Source of the DNA: Candidatus Humimicrobium oleiphilum
GTDB taxonomy: Bacteria > Actinomycetota > Humimicrobiia > Humimicrobiales > Humimicrobiaceae
DNA: 64,000 nt
Assembly (NCBI GenBank): GCA_002304935.1
Contig: DBPS01000040.1
Span: 44,517-108,516, forward strand
Direction: 5' to 3'
Numbering within the stretch: position 1 is the first letter of the stretch; the number at the start of each line of letters is the position of its first letter. The notes beneath the pieces were generated by a model, which saw only the letters and a list, made by a program, of their open reading frames with translations, was not told where the DNA came from and ran no database searches. Position numbers and translations under genes: made by a program. Positions 46,507-55,350 of this stretch are shown here, in pieces.

Positions 46507-47817
46507 TTATATTTTTATACCTTTTAGATAAAATGATTTTGCATCAGTAATTTTTAAATTTATAAACTTTCCTATAATATCATTTTCATTATATTCAAAA
46601 TTAACAAGAGTGCTGTCTTCAAGTCTTCCTTCAAATGTTCCTTTGGGACCTTTACCTTCTACTAAAACCTCATACCTATTCCCTATTTTACACTGATTCC
46701 TTTCAAAGGAAATCTTATTCTGGACATCGACTAGTTCTTTAAAAAAGTATTTTTTCATTTTTAAAGACATTCTGTCATCAAATTCTGCTGCTTTTGTTCC
46801 TTCTCTTTTTGAATATATAAATGTAAAAGCTCTGTCAAAACGTATTCTTTGTACCATATCAAGGGTATCGTAGAAGTCTTTTTCTTCTTCACCAGGAAAA
46901 CCGACAATAATATCAGTAGTAATCGCACAATTATCAATATTTTTCCTAATCTGCTCTGTAAGTTTTAAAAAGCTATCTCTTGTATAGTGTCTGTTCATCA
47001 ATTTTAAAATTCTGTCTGAGCCTGACTGAAGCGGTAAATGAATATGAGGCATGATATTGTCTCTGGATGCAATTATATCTATCAGATCAGATGAAAGATC
47101 CTTTGGATGACTTGTCATAAATCTTATCCTCTTTAACCCCCTTATTTCAGAAATATCTGCGAGTATCTCTGAAAATGTTACAATATTTTCAAGATCCTTG
47201 CCGTAAGAATTCACATTCTGGCCTACGAGAGTTACTTCTGCTACACCTGTTTGGACTAATCTTTTAATGTTTTCCAAAATAAGTTCTGGCTTTATTGATA
47301 TTTCTTTTCCTCTTACAAAAGGCACTATGCAGTATGAACAAAAATTATTACACCCTATTGAGATAGGAATATAAGATTTAAAGTCATATGTTTTTTTGAA
47401 TTTTTTAAGATCATAATCAAAGCCTTCTTCAGAAATGCTGCATATCTTTTTATTGTCTTTTAATCTTTTTTCAATTATTAAGGGCAGACTGGAAATATTG
47501 TGAGTGCCAAAAACTATATCTACAAATGGAAAATCATCGAGTATCTGCTCTTTCAGGTTCTGGGCAGTGCACCCGCCAACGCATATAAGCATGCTTGAAT
47601 TTTTTATTTTATATTCTTTATATCTGCCAAGGTGGCCATAAAGCTTGTTCTTTGCTTTTTCTCTTACAGCACATGTATTAATAATTATAAGGTCCGATAT
47701 TCCGGGGTTATTTTCTCTTTTATAACCCATTTGTTTAAGAATGAATTCAATTCTTTCAGAGTCAAATTCATTCATCTGGCAGCCGAATGTTTCAATATAA
47801 TATTTTTTCATAACCAA
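46507..47817 (-). CDS. miaB: tRNA-2-methylthio-N6-dimethylallyladenosine synthase
   Basis: A radical SAM methylthiotransferase that turns i6A37 into ms2i6A37. The N-terminal UPF0004 domain has FGCQMNEFDSE, NTCAVREKA and VGGCTAQ cysteines for one cluster. The radical SAM motif is CNNFCSYCIVPF (about 155-166). A TRAM domain (RYEVLVEGKGPKG onward) closes the protein. miaB-miaA proximity is conserved in Actinobacteria. Confidence 0.95.
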   Translation of the reverse strand: MVMKKYYIETFGCQMNEFDSERIEFILKQMGYKRENNPGISDLIIINTCAVREKAKNKLYGHLGRYKEYKIKNSSMLICVGGCTAQNLKEQILDDFPFVDIVFGTHNISSLPLIIEKRLKDNKKICSISEEGFDYDLKKFKKTYDFKSYIPISIGCNNFCSYCIVPFVRGKEISIKPELILENIKRLVQTGVAEVTLVGQNVNSYGKDLENIVTFSEILADISEIRGLKRIRFMTSHPKDLSSDLIDIIASRDNIMPHIHLPLQSGSDRILKLMNRHYTRDSFLKLTEQIRKNIDNCAITTDIIVGFPGEEEKDFYDTLDMVQRIRFDRAFTFIYSKREGTKAAEFDDRMSLKMKKYFFKELVDVQNKISFERNQCKIGNRYEVLVEGKGPKGTFEGRLEDSTLVNFEYNENDIIGKFINLKITDAKSFYLKGIKI

Positions 47818-47855
47818 TGATTTTAATAGATGTAATAGTTGAAGGCAATATGCAG

Positions 47856-48125
47856 TTATTCCATCGGCTTGGTTTCAACAGTCAGGACAATAGCTGTTTT
47901 TATTTCTCCATTAACTTCAATATCCTTAAAAAAAGGAATACATATCACTTCTTTACCTGTTGGCGCTATATAGCCTCTTGCAATCGCTATACCTTTTATT
48001 GTCTGGTTTAAGGCAGCCGCACCAATAGTCTGTAGCTGGACTCTTCCTTCTTCTCTTATTATACCTGCTATTGCCCCTGCTATTGAATTAGGCCTTGTAT
48101 TGGCAGAAACTTTAAGTATTTTCAT
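47856..48125 (-). CDS. spoVS: Stage V sporulation protein S
   Basis: An 89-residue Alba-fold nucleic-acid-binding protein, matching SpoVS over its whole length: KVSANTRPNSIAGAIAGIIR, AAALNQTIKGIAIARGY and the TVETKP end. It affects sporulation in Bacillus, yet homologues are widespread in non-sporulating Thermus, Chloroflexi and Actinobacteria, usually near rny. Its role here is unknown; no sporulation gene is in the window. It lies eight bases after the GHKL ATPase gene. Confidence 0.93.
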   Translation of the reverse strand: MKILKVSANTRPNSIAGAIAGIIREEGRVQLQTIGAAALNQTIKGIAIARGYIAPTGKEVICIPFFKDIEVNGEIKTAIVLTVETKPME

Positions 48126-48133
48126 TTTTACAA

Positions 48134-49291
48134 TCAGTTTATTTCTTCGAGTTCTATGTTAATTTGTATGTTATTATTATTTCTCTTAACTATAAAATTA
48201 TCGCTAGCTTTGATAAGATGTTTTTGTCCTTCTTTATTTATTCTTTCAACCAATACATTCATTATATACTTAATTTCCTCATCTTCAAATCTTGAAGATA
48301 ATTTCTGATCTTCATATATCTTTAAAATATATTTTTCTTTCTCTTTGTTTTTTTCATTGTCCTCAATTAATCCATTATTTTTTTTCTGGTTTAAATGTAC
48401 CAGCTGCTCGAGGTTTATGGGATTTAAAGGTTCAAATTCTTCATAAATAATCCTCTGAATATTTCTGTCTGATATGTTCATATTGAAAAAACTGCTGCAT
48501 ATGCTTGAAAGGACATTGTAATTATTTGTCAGACACGGATAATAAACCAGTTTCAGATTTTTGCTCATTTTTATATATTTTTCAACTTCTTCAAAATCAT
48601 TAAATTTTGGCAGAGAATCAAATAATTGTAGTGATTTTGCATTATTTCTCATGCTTGATATGATCTGTGAAGGTGCTCCATAAAAAAGATTTACCTGCTG
48701 GTTCTGAAGCTTGAATTCTACAAGGTTTTTCGGAATGTTATTTAATCCCCCTATTATGCTTATATTGCCGTCAAGCTCTACAATCTGCGGAAAAACTGAC
48801 TGGTCTTTTTTTTCAGGGATACTTGAAAGATCAACTCTTAGAAAAAATGAACTCCCGGCATTAATATTGGAAAAAGTAAGAAAAATCTCTTCTACATTCA
48901 GTTTGATTGAAAATAAAGCCATACCCCTGCCATGAAACCCATAAATATCTTTATGTGCATTTTCAAGTTTTGAAGTTACCCTTGCCTCAAAAATGAGATT
49001 TTGCAGATTTAAAGGAATACCTTTACCGTCATCAATAAAATGTATTATTCTTTCTGAATCTCCGGCTTTTTTTGTGGCTATATAAATATTTGCTGATTCA
49101 GCATCTCTGCTGTTCCTTAATAGTTCTACAATAATATCTTCAACACACTTGATATCCTGAAGAGCCTGCCTTCTTTCAGCTTCGGAAATCCTTAATCTTA
49201 CATAACCGCTTCCAAGATCCTGTTCAATATTCTCAATATTTTTTAGCCCTAATTCAGATAAAAAATTTTTTATATCTGAATTATTTTGCAT
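48134..49291 (-). CDS. MutL-like GHKL ATPase domain protein
   Basis: A 385-residue protein with an N-terminal GHKL ATPase. The N box is VEDIIVELLRNSRDAES (E56, N60, D63). The first glycine motif is FIDDGKGIP (85-93), then RVTSK (104-108) and GFHGRGMALFSIK (118-130). The order TSK then GFxGxxMAL matches MutL (ATSK, GFRGEAL) rather than histidine kinases. About 250 further residues, rich in Asn, Lys and Glu, show no MutL endonuclease or dimerisation motif I can see. It overlaps rny by 11 bases and precedes spoVS. No mutS lies in the window. Function unknown. Confidence 0.7.
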   Translation of the reverse strand: MQNNSDIKNFLSELGLKNIENIEQDLGSGYVRLRISEAERRQALQDIKCVEDIIVELLRNSRDAESANIYIATKKAGDSERIIHFIDDGKGIPLNLQNLIFEARVTSKLENAHKDIYGFHGRGMALFSIKLNVEEIFLTFSNINAGSSFFLRVDLSSIPEKKDQSVFPQIVELDGNISIIGGLNNIPKNLVEFKLQNQQVNLFYGAPSQIISSMRNNAKSLQLFDSLPKFNDFEEVEKYIKMSKNLKLVYYPCLTNNYNVLSSICSSFFNMNISDRNIQRIIYEEFEPLNPINLEQLVHLNQKKNNGLIEDNEKNKEKEKYILKIYEDQKLSSRFEDEEIKYIMNVLVERINKEGQKHLIKASDNFIVKRNNNNIQINIELEEIN

Positions 49292-50828
49292 AATCTACAG
49301 CACGACTTTCTCTTATAACCGTTACTTTTATCTGACCGGGGTATTCCATTTCGCTTTCAATCTTTCTCGCGATATCTTTTGCAAGAATTAATGAAAGATC
49401 ATCATTTATTTCATCAGGTTTAACAATTACCCTGATCTCTCTTCCAGCCTGAATTGCATAAGCTTTTTCGATGCCTTTAAAATCTGTGGCTATTTTTTCC
49501 AGGCTTTCAAGTCTCTTTATATAGCTTTCAAGCGTTTCTCTTCTTGCTCCGGGTCTTGCGCCGGAAATAGCATCTGCAACCTGCACTATTATATCAAGAA
49601 GGGTTTCTGTTTCAATTTCACCATGATGGGCTTCTATTGAATGGACGATCTCTCCATCCTCATGAAGCCTCTTTGCCAGTTCAGCTCCAATTAATGCATG
49701 TGATCCTTCTATGTCATGCGTAAGAGCTTTACCTATATCATGTAAAAGTCCCGCTCTTTTTGCTTTCTTTACATTTGTTCCTAATTCAGAAGCAATGATT
49801 CCTGCTACAAAAGCAACCTCTTTTGAATGCATTAGTACATTCTGGCCGTAGCTTGTCCTGTATTTAAGTCGTCCGAGTACTTTTATAAGACCTGGATTTA
49901 TTTCTGAAATCCCCGTATCAAATATCGCCTGTTCCCCTTCGACTTTTATTTCATTATTTATAAGTTTGCTAGCTTTTTCATACATTTCTTCAATTCTTGC
50001 AGGGTGTATCCTTCCGTCAATTATTAAATTTTCAAGAGTCACTCTGGCGATTTCTCTTCTGACAGGGTCAAATGATGACAGGATGACAGCTTCAGGAGTA
50101 TCATCTACTATTATGTTTATACCTGTAAGATTCTCAAAAACCCTTATATTCCTGCCTTCTCTCCCGATTATTCTTCCTTTCATCTCATCATTGGGAAGGT
50201 TTACAACAGATACTGTTGTCTCTGCAACATGTTCCACTGAACATCTTTGTATCGCCTGTGCTATGATTTTTCTGGCTATTTTATCTGATTCTTCTTTTGT
50301 CTGGGCTTCAATCTTTTTTATTTCTTTTACTGACTCGTATTTTGCTTCTTCTTCCATCTTCTTTAAAAGAATTGCTTTTGCTTCTTCTCTTGTAAGTTCT
50401 GCTATTGCTTCGAGTCTCAGTAATTCCTTTTTCAATATTTCTTCAAGTGAATTCTTAGTTTCATCGATTTCCTTTTCTTTGTTCACTATCGTCTGTTCTC
50501 TTTTTTCAAGAAAAGAAATTTTCTTTTCAATAGTTTCTTCTTTTGATAAAATCCTGTTTTCCAGTTTCTGAAGTTCAAATCTCTGTCTTTTGATATCTTC
50601 ATCAGATCTTAATTTAATATTTGCAATTTCTTCTTTACCTTCTGCAATTGCTTCCTTTTTTAAGGTCTGCGATTCTTTTTTGGCATCTTCTACTATTCTT
50701 TTTGCATTTTGCTCAGCAGAGTTAACTTTGGCATCAACCAGTATTTTACGGTAATAAAATCCACCTATAAAACCTGCAACAAGAATAACGGCTCCTATAC
50801 CAATAATTTTCATTACTTCTAGCAACAT
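49281..50828 (-). CDS. rny: Ribonuclease Y
   Basis: A membrane-anchored endoribonuclease that starts mRNA decay. Order: an N-terminal membrane helix (IIGIGAVILVAGFIGGFYYR), a long coiled coil (about 30-190), a KH domain (GRIIGREGRNIRVFENLTGI, key residues GREGRN) and an HD domain (HDIGKALTHDIEGSHALIG). In-frame ATGs stand at 50846, 50834, 50828 and 50813. The first directly abuts a terminator-like hairpin and has no ribosome site; AAAGGA is nine bases before 50828, which I prefer. The usual recA partner is not adjacent. Confidence 0.93.
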   Translation of the reverse strand: MLLEVMKIIGIGAVILVAGFIGGFYYRKILVDAKVNSAEQNAKRIVEDAKKESQTLKKEAIAEGKEEIANIKLRSDEDIKRQRFELQKLENRILSKEETIEKKISFLEKREQTIVNKEKEIDETKNSLEEILKKELLRLEAIAELTREEAKAILLKKMEEEAKYESVKEIKKIEAQTKEESDKIARKIIAQAIQRCSVEHVAETTVSVVNLPNDEMKGRIIGREGRNIRVFENLTGINIIVDDTPEAVILSSFDPVRREIARVTLENLIIDGRIHPARIEEMYEKASKLINNEIKVEGEQAIFDTGISEINPGLIKVLGRLKYRTSYGQNVLMHSKEVAFVAGIIASELGTNVKKAKRAGLLHDIGKALTHDIEGSHALIGAELAKRLHEDGEIVHSIEAHHGEIETETLLDIIVQVADAISGARPGARRETLESYIKRLESLEKIATDFKGIEKAYAIQAGREIRVIVKPDEINDDLSLILAKDIARKIESEMEYPGQIKVTVIRESRAVDYAK

Positions 50829-50846
50829 CAGCATCAATCCTTTCAT

Positions 50847-50878
50847 AAAAAAAACCGAGCATATCTTTGCCCGATTTT
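50847..50878 (-). terminator. Terminator-like hairpin with T8, ending at the rny start region
   Basis: On the minus strand, AAAATCGGGC (50878-50869) pairs with GCTCGGTTTT (50860-50851), a 10-pair stem with two G-T pairs and an 8-base loop, followed by eight Ts (50854-50847). It is the clearest intrinsic terminator-like structure in the window. Its T run ends one base before the first possible rny start codon, which suggests a leader attenuator rather than an ordinary operon end. Confidence 0.65.
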
Positions 50879-51150
50879 ATATTGCACAATATTTGTTAAA
50901 AATTATATATTAAATTTTAAATATATCTTCCCTATATATTTATCAGTTAAAATTAATATTTAAATTTTTCTTTATCATATTTATATAAAAATTAACTCAG
51001 CTTCTTCTAAAAAACTTTTAAATATAAACAATTAGATAAAGCCGATAAGTGCAAAATAAAAAATCAAGCAAATATAATTATAATAAATTTTAAAAATATT
51101 TTATATTTTAGCACAGATTTAGTCAAGAATATAAGATTACCAACATCTGC
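50879..51150 (-). other. Non-coding rny leader region
   Basis: About 270 bases between hypA and rny with no supportable gene. On the minus strand TTGACT (51126-51121) and TAAAAT (51103-51098) are 17 bases apart and form a plausible promoter, giving a leader of about 240 bases. An ATATTG/CAATAT inverted repeat (50879-50892) directly adjoins the terminator-like hairpin. I recognise no known riboswitch. Confidence 0.5.
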
Positions 51151-51495
51151 TTAAACATCTATAGACAATATTCTTATGTCATCAGCAGGAATTATTTTTA
51201 TATTCCTGCTATTGCATGACTTACAATTCCCCGGTCTTTTTAGGGATATTTCAAATTCAGCTCCGCAATCAGTACACACAGCTCTTAAAATATCTTTTTT
51301 AAATACAAGTCTGCAATCTTTAAATAAAGGATTATCTTTAGTTAAAAATTTGAAATAAAACTTAAGTGACTCTTTTTCAATACCCCCCATAGGATTTAAA
51401 ATCAGCCTTATTTTCTTTATTCTTTTTAACTTTCTATCATCAGCTATTTTGCCAAGTATCGATAATATGGAATTTGTAATTGAAAATTCGTGCAT
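51151..51495 (-). CDS. hypA: Hydrogenase nickel incorporation protein HypA
   Basis: A nickel metallochaperone that, with HypB, loads Ni into the hydrogenase large subunit. The 114 residues start with MHE (H2 binds Ni) and carry the zinc site C74, C77, C91, C94 (CTDC and CKSC). It is the last gene of the hydrogenase cluster. The other maturation genes (hypB to hypF) are not in the window. It lies 11 bases after the protease gene. Confidence 0.92.
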   Translation of the reverse strand: MHEFSITNSILSILGKIADDRKLKRIKKIRLILNPMGGIEKESLKFYFKFLTKDNPLFKDCRLVFKKDILRAVCTDCGAEFEISLKRPGNCKSCNSRNIKIIPADDIRILSIDV

Positions 51496-51506
51496 TATTT
51501 TAATTG

Positions 51507-51974
51507 TCAGGCATTAAAAAACTCTGTTATTTTTTTTTCTGTTTTTTCTACTATATCTTCAAACACCGATTTCATTCCATTAGATATTTCTGATGATAAA
51601 GTTTTGATTTCAAAAGGAGAAATACCTATTATTATCATCTCCGGCAAGTCATTTGGGATTGAAAGGATTCTTAATGCATCAATAAATTTAAGCTGGTGCA
51701 GTGAATAGTTGTTAACGTTTATTTTTTTTTGCAGATCTTCCAGTTTAAGGCTATAAACACAGCCCGGTTCAGAATCTTTTGCTAATATACAGTCGATAAC
51801 TACCATTTTTTTTATTCCAGGATTCAGATAATAATCAATTTCCATTGAAGAGCTGCCTAAATCTGCATATATCGTATCTTTTAATTTATTTCTTTTTTCC
51901 AGCTCTCTGACTAAATGTATACCTATCCCTTCATCAGTAAATAAGATATTTCCAAGACCAATGACAATATTCAT
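51507..51974 (-). CDS. hyaD: Hydrogenase maturation protease
   Basis: A nickel-dependent endopeptidase that removes the C-terminal tail of the large subunit after the active site is filled. The 155 residues have GLGNILFTDEGIGIH at the start and the three metal residues E15, D61 (VVIDC) and H93 (SLHQL), aligning with E16, D62 and H93 of HybD. It directly abuts the cytochrome b gene. The symbol follows the E. coli hya operon; hupD would be equally valid. Confidence 0.9.
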   Translation of the reverse strand: MNIVIGLGNILFTDEGIGIHLVRELEKRNKLKDTIYADLGSSSMEIDYYLNPGIKKMVVIDCILAKDSEPGCVYSLKLEDLQKKINVNNYSLHQLKFIDALRILSIPNDLPEMIIIGISPFEIKTLSSEISNGMKSVFEDIVEKTEKKITEFFNA

Positions 51975-52634
51975 TTAAGAGGACTTCTTTGCAACATGCT
52001 TTTCCCATCCGGTTATGACCGATTTGTAAAAATCCATTATTTTAGGCCCTGTGGAACCAAGATAAATATGGGCAATTACTGTGATAGCAAATATCCAGCA
52101 GAGTATAAAATGTATGAATTTGATATTCTGGAGTCCTCCGAAAATATTATTAAACTGAGCCCATCTGGCAGTAAAATACATCGCTATGCCTGTAATTCCC
52201 TGTATTAGAAGCAGAATAGGCCACAGACTGTATATCATCCTTTGCCCGGGATTATACTTTCCATAATCTTTTTTAGGTGCACCTGTAAAAATCCCGTACA
52301 GATAATATTTGAACAGGTTTGGAAGTTCAAGCAGGTCCCTCCATCTGAAAACCAATTCCTTTATTTCACCGCTTACTATTGAATAATATATCTTATATAT
52401 CATTGTCCAGCCTATTATATACATAAAAATAAAGTGGACATACCTTGCAGAATCCATGCTTGGGAATATTCTGAATACTGTAGGTGAATAAATATAAAAA
52501 CCGGTCAGTATCAACATAACCATAGAGATTAAATGAAGCCCGTGCATTATCCTTGTGACAATTGTGTGCTTGAAAATAAAAATAGCACCATTAATTGTTT
52601 TTTCAGGCATTTTACTTGATGAAATAGACATCAT
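51975..52634 (-). CDS. hyaC: NiFe hydrogenase cytochrome b subunit
   Basis: A membrane diheme cytochrome b that takes electrons from the small subunit to the quinone pool. The 219 residues have four main membrane helices (about 30-50, 65-88, 135-155, 172-195). Likely heme ligands are among H31, H34, H67, H175 and H189. It is located between the large subunit and protease genes, as in hya operons, and identifies the hydrogenase as membrane-bound and respiratory. Confidence 0.88.
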   Translation of the reverse strand: MMSISSSKMPEKTINGAIFIFKHTIVTRIMHGLHLISMVMLILTGFYIYSPTVFRIFPSMDSARYVHFIFMYIIGWTMIYKIYYSIVSGEIKELVFRWRDLLELPNLFKYYLYGIFTGAPKKDYGKYNPGQRMIYSLWPILLLIQGITGIAMYFTARWAQFNNIFGGLQNIKFIHFILCWIFAITVIAHIYLGSTGPKIMDFYKSVITGWEKHVAKKSS

Positions 52635-52648
52635 ATCTCTCCTAAAAA

Positions 52649-54205
52649 TTAAATTTTAAATCTATATACACTTTCGTTTTCCATATCTATTATGTGTATT
52701 GCGCATGCAAGACACGGATCAAAAGACCTGATTACTCTCGCAGGTTCTATCGGATTCTTGCTATCAGCAACCGGTGTGCCTATAAGAGCCATTTCGAAAG
52801 GCCCCGGATTGTTATTATCATCTTTTGGCGAGCCGTTCCATGTTGTAGGAACAACTGCCTGATAATTTGAAATTCTCTTATTTTCAATTTTAATCCAGTG
52901 CCCCAGAGAGCCTCTTGGACCTTCCGTGAGCCCTTTCCCTTTTGAGCTAAGAGGTATACTGAAATCATTAGCAACCGGTCCGCCAGGAATAAGTTCATCT
53001 AACCAGTATTCCATTCTGTCAATAAGTATTTTTGATTCAAGAGCTCTGGCTGCATGCCTTCCCATAGTGGAAATAAGATTTTCAGGACTTGCGGACAATT
53101 CAGTCAATGCACTTTTTACCAGATTGTTAAGCTCGCTATTTGAATTTGCAGAATATGAAATCAATGCTCTTGCGAGCGGTCCGACTTCAACGACTTTACC
53201 ATTATATCTTGGAGATTTTATCCATGAATATGCATCTTTTTTAAATGGAGACGGTATAGTCTGTTCATCATAAGGGTTTAGCCCTGATTCTGAGGAATAC
53301 TTTGAATGCTTTACAAATTCAGTAATTTTTTCTGCTTCAAAATCAGAAACCTTTTTACCAGTTAAAACTCCCCGGGGGAAGAGCCAGCTTGAATTATCTT
53401 CATTTTCAGGAAAGCCGCCATATGACATAAAATCAGAGGTTCCCTTCCCTATTGCAAAGTAATCAGGATAATTTTTAGCAATTGCAATGACATCAGGTAT
53501 ATAAGTTTTTTCAACAAAATTTTTAATCTCTGATAATCTCGATTTAAAAGCCATGATTTTATCTACTGTGGGAACGCATGTAACTCCTCCGGGTACCAGC
53601 GTCTGGCAGTGCGGCATTTTGCCCCCGAAGATAGCAAGCATCTCATGGCATTTTCTTCTTATTTCAATTGCCTTTATATAGCTGGCTATGGCATGTATAT
53701 TAAGCTCATGATCTTTTACATAATCTCCCTCATATCTTGGAAGAAACGGAGAGCCTGCTGTCCTGCTGCCTGAATCCAAATCTGATTTTATCCATTCTTT
53801 TATTTTGATTATTTTTGAATCCGTTCCTTTATAATCCAGCGCTGCTGTTATATCTACAAAATCAAGTGCAGAAAGAAGATAGAAATGAAGAATATGACTT
53901 TGAAGGAAATTTGAACCCAGCATAAGATTTCTTATTATTCTTCCATTTTTTGCAGGTTTTATCCCGAAAGCGTCATCAAGAGCCATAACAGAACCTGTGC
54001 CATGCACCTGCGGACATACTCCGCATATCCTTTGTGCTATCATGGGAGCATCAAGAGGGCTTCTGTCTCTTAAAATTATTTCTATCCCTCTGAACATTTC
54101 ACCAGAACTGTATGCTTCTGTAACTTTACCATTTTCTACTTTTATTTCTATTTTTAAATGACCTTCGATCCTTGTAAGCGGATCGATTATTATTGTTTCA
54201 GTCAT
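52649..54205 (-). CDS. hyaB: NiFe hydrogenase large subunit (group 1 uptake type)
   Basis: Carries the NiFe(CN)2CO active site that splits H2. The 518 residues show DPLTRIEGHLKIE at the start, the L1 motif RICGVCPQVHG (C61, C64), and the C-terminal DPCLACAIH (C498, C501, H504). The 14 residues after H504 are the tail removed by the maturation protease. It overlaps the small subunit gene by four bases. Group 1 is assigned from the small subunit type and the cytochrome b partner. Confidence 0.95.
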   Translation of the reverse strand: MTETIIIDPLTRIEGHLKIEIKVENGKVTEAYSSGEMFRGIEIILRDRSPLDAPMIAQRICGVCPQVHGTGSVMALDDAFGIKPAKNGRIIRNLMLGSNFLQSHILHFYLLSALDFVDITAALDYKGTDSKIIKIKEWIKSDLDSGSRTAGSPFLPRYEGDYVKDHELNIHAIASYIKAIEIRRKCHEMLAIFGGKMPHCQTLVPGGVTCVPTVDKIMAFKSRLSEIKNFVEKTYIPDVIAIAKNYPDYFAIGKGTSDFMSYGGFPENEDNSSWLFPRGVLTGKKVSDFEAEKITEFVKHSKYSSESGLNPYDEQTIPSPFKKDAYSWIKSPRYNGKVVEVGPLARALISYSANSNSELNNLVKSALTELSASPENLISTMGRHAARALESKILIDRMEYWLDELIPGGPVANDFSIPLSSKGKGLTEGPRGSLGHWIKIENKRISNYQAVVPTTWNGSPKDDNNNPGPFEMALIGTPVADSKNPIEPARVIRSFDPCLACAIHIIDMENESVYRFKI

Positions 54206-55350
54206 ATTTTTTCCTCCTTGTCAGAAGTATTCTGTATATCCTGATCTGCTTTGTCATTTTCTTCTTCTATATGAGAAGAATCGGATCTGCTTTGTTTTTT
54301 CTTTAATTTTTTTGTGCTTATGGCTCTGGCAACTGCATGCCCTGCAATTGCAGCAGCAGTAGCACCTCCCAAAGCAATTCCTATCGTATTGGCATTAGCA
54401 TTTATTTCCGCAAGACCGGGAACCTGTGCTGCCGGAAGTTTTTCATATAATCCCGAACCAGATCCGCCAGGAAAAGTCGGCTCAGTACAGCCTATACAGG
54501 GTCCTCCGGCCCTGTTACACCAGCTGACAGAACTATTCCACCCTCTTGTAGAAATATCGCAGTGAGCTACTGGCCCTTTGCAGCCAAGTTCATAAAGACA
54601 GCCTTTCTCACCAAATTTTTTGGCAAAAATACCTGCATCGAAATATTGTCTCAACTCACAATTGTCATGCACCACTTTGTCGGATCCAAAAAATATTTCA
54701 GGCCTGTTCAGGTCATCAAGTTTTGGCAATCCGTATTTTAAAACATGCACTAGTGTTCCAATTACCCATTCCGGATGTGGAGGACATCCCGGAATATTTA
54801 TTAAAGGTTTTTCTTTGATAATATCCTTTGCCGGTTTTGCTTTTGTGGGATTTGGAGGAGCAGCAGGAATGCCTCCCCAGGTTGCACAAGTACCTACTGC
54901 CACTACAGCCGATGCAGCTGAAGCTAACTTCTCAATCCACTCAAGGGCAGTTACCGATTTACCGTTAACTTCCCCCACATTGCAGAAATTACCTTCAGCT
55001 TCAACAGGAATGGAGCCATCAATAACAAGAATGAATTTTCCTTCTTCTTCAGTTATTGCTTTTTCAAGCATGGAAATTGCAACATCACCGGTTGCACCCA
55101 TTATCGTAGGATTATATTCAAGAGTAATAAGTTCGATAAGCACTTCTTCGGCACTTGGATATTCTGTATTTATGAAACTGACCGGACATCCTGTGCAGTT
55201 CTGTGCCTGGAACCAGATTATAGGTAATCTTCCTTTACCGTTTTTTACATTTGCTGCCTGCAGAAGTTTTGGCAGCCACAAATCAGACAGGGCGAAACCA
55301 GCTACTGAACCGGCGAAAATCTGGAGAAACTTTTTTCTTGTAATTAACAC
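54202..55350 (-). CDS. hyaA: NiFe hydrogenase small subunit with Tat-like signal
   Basis: Holds three Fe-S clusters that lead electrons from the NiFe site. The 382 residues have an N-terminal TRKKFLQ then a hydrophobic stretch (4-30). This resembles a Tat signal with Arg-Lys replacing the twin arginine. Cluster residues include C52 and C55 (NCTGCPVSF), VGTCATWGG, IPGCPPHP, and ELGCKGP with WCNRAGGPCIGC. A C-terminal helix (TIGIALGGATAAAIAGHAV) can anchor it to cytochrome b, followed by an unusual 40-residue charged tail. It is the first gene of the operon and has a GGAGG-type ribosome site. Confidence 0.94.
   Translation of the reverse strand: MLITRKKFLQIFAGSVAGFALSDLWLPKLLQAANVKNGKGRLPIIWFQAQNCTGCPVSFINTEYPSAEEVLIELITLEYNPTIMGATGDVAISMLEKAITEEEGKFILVIDGSIPVEAEGNFCNVGEVNGKSVTALEWIEKLASAASAVVAVGTCATWGGIPAAPPNPTKAKPAKDIIKEKPLINIPGCPPHPEWVIGTLVHVLKYGLPKLDDLNRPEIFFGSDKVVHDNCELRQYFDAGIFAKKFGEKGCLYELGCKGPVAHCDISTRGWNSSVSWCNRAGGPCIGCTEPTFPGGSGSGLYEKLPAAQVPGLAEINANANTIGIALGGATAAAIAGHAVARAISTKKLKKKQSRSDSSHIEEENDKADQDIQNTSDKEEKI

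Noticed and set aside
49966..50571. A 201-codon open frame on the plus strand antisense to rny
   Set aside because: It mirrors the rny coiled-coil and KH coding region; its Ser/Phe-rich composition is typical of an antisense shadow.
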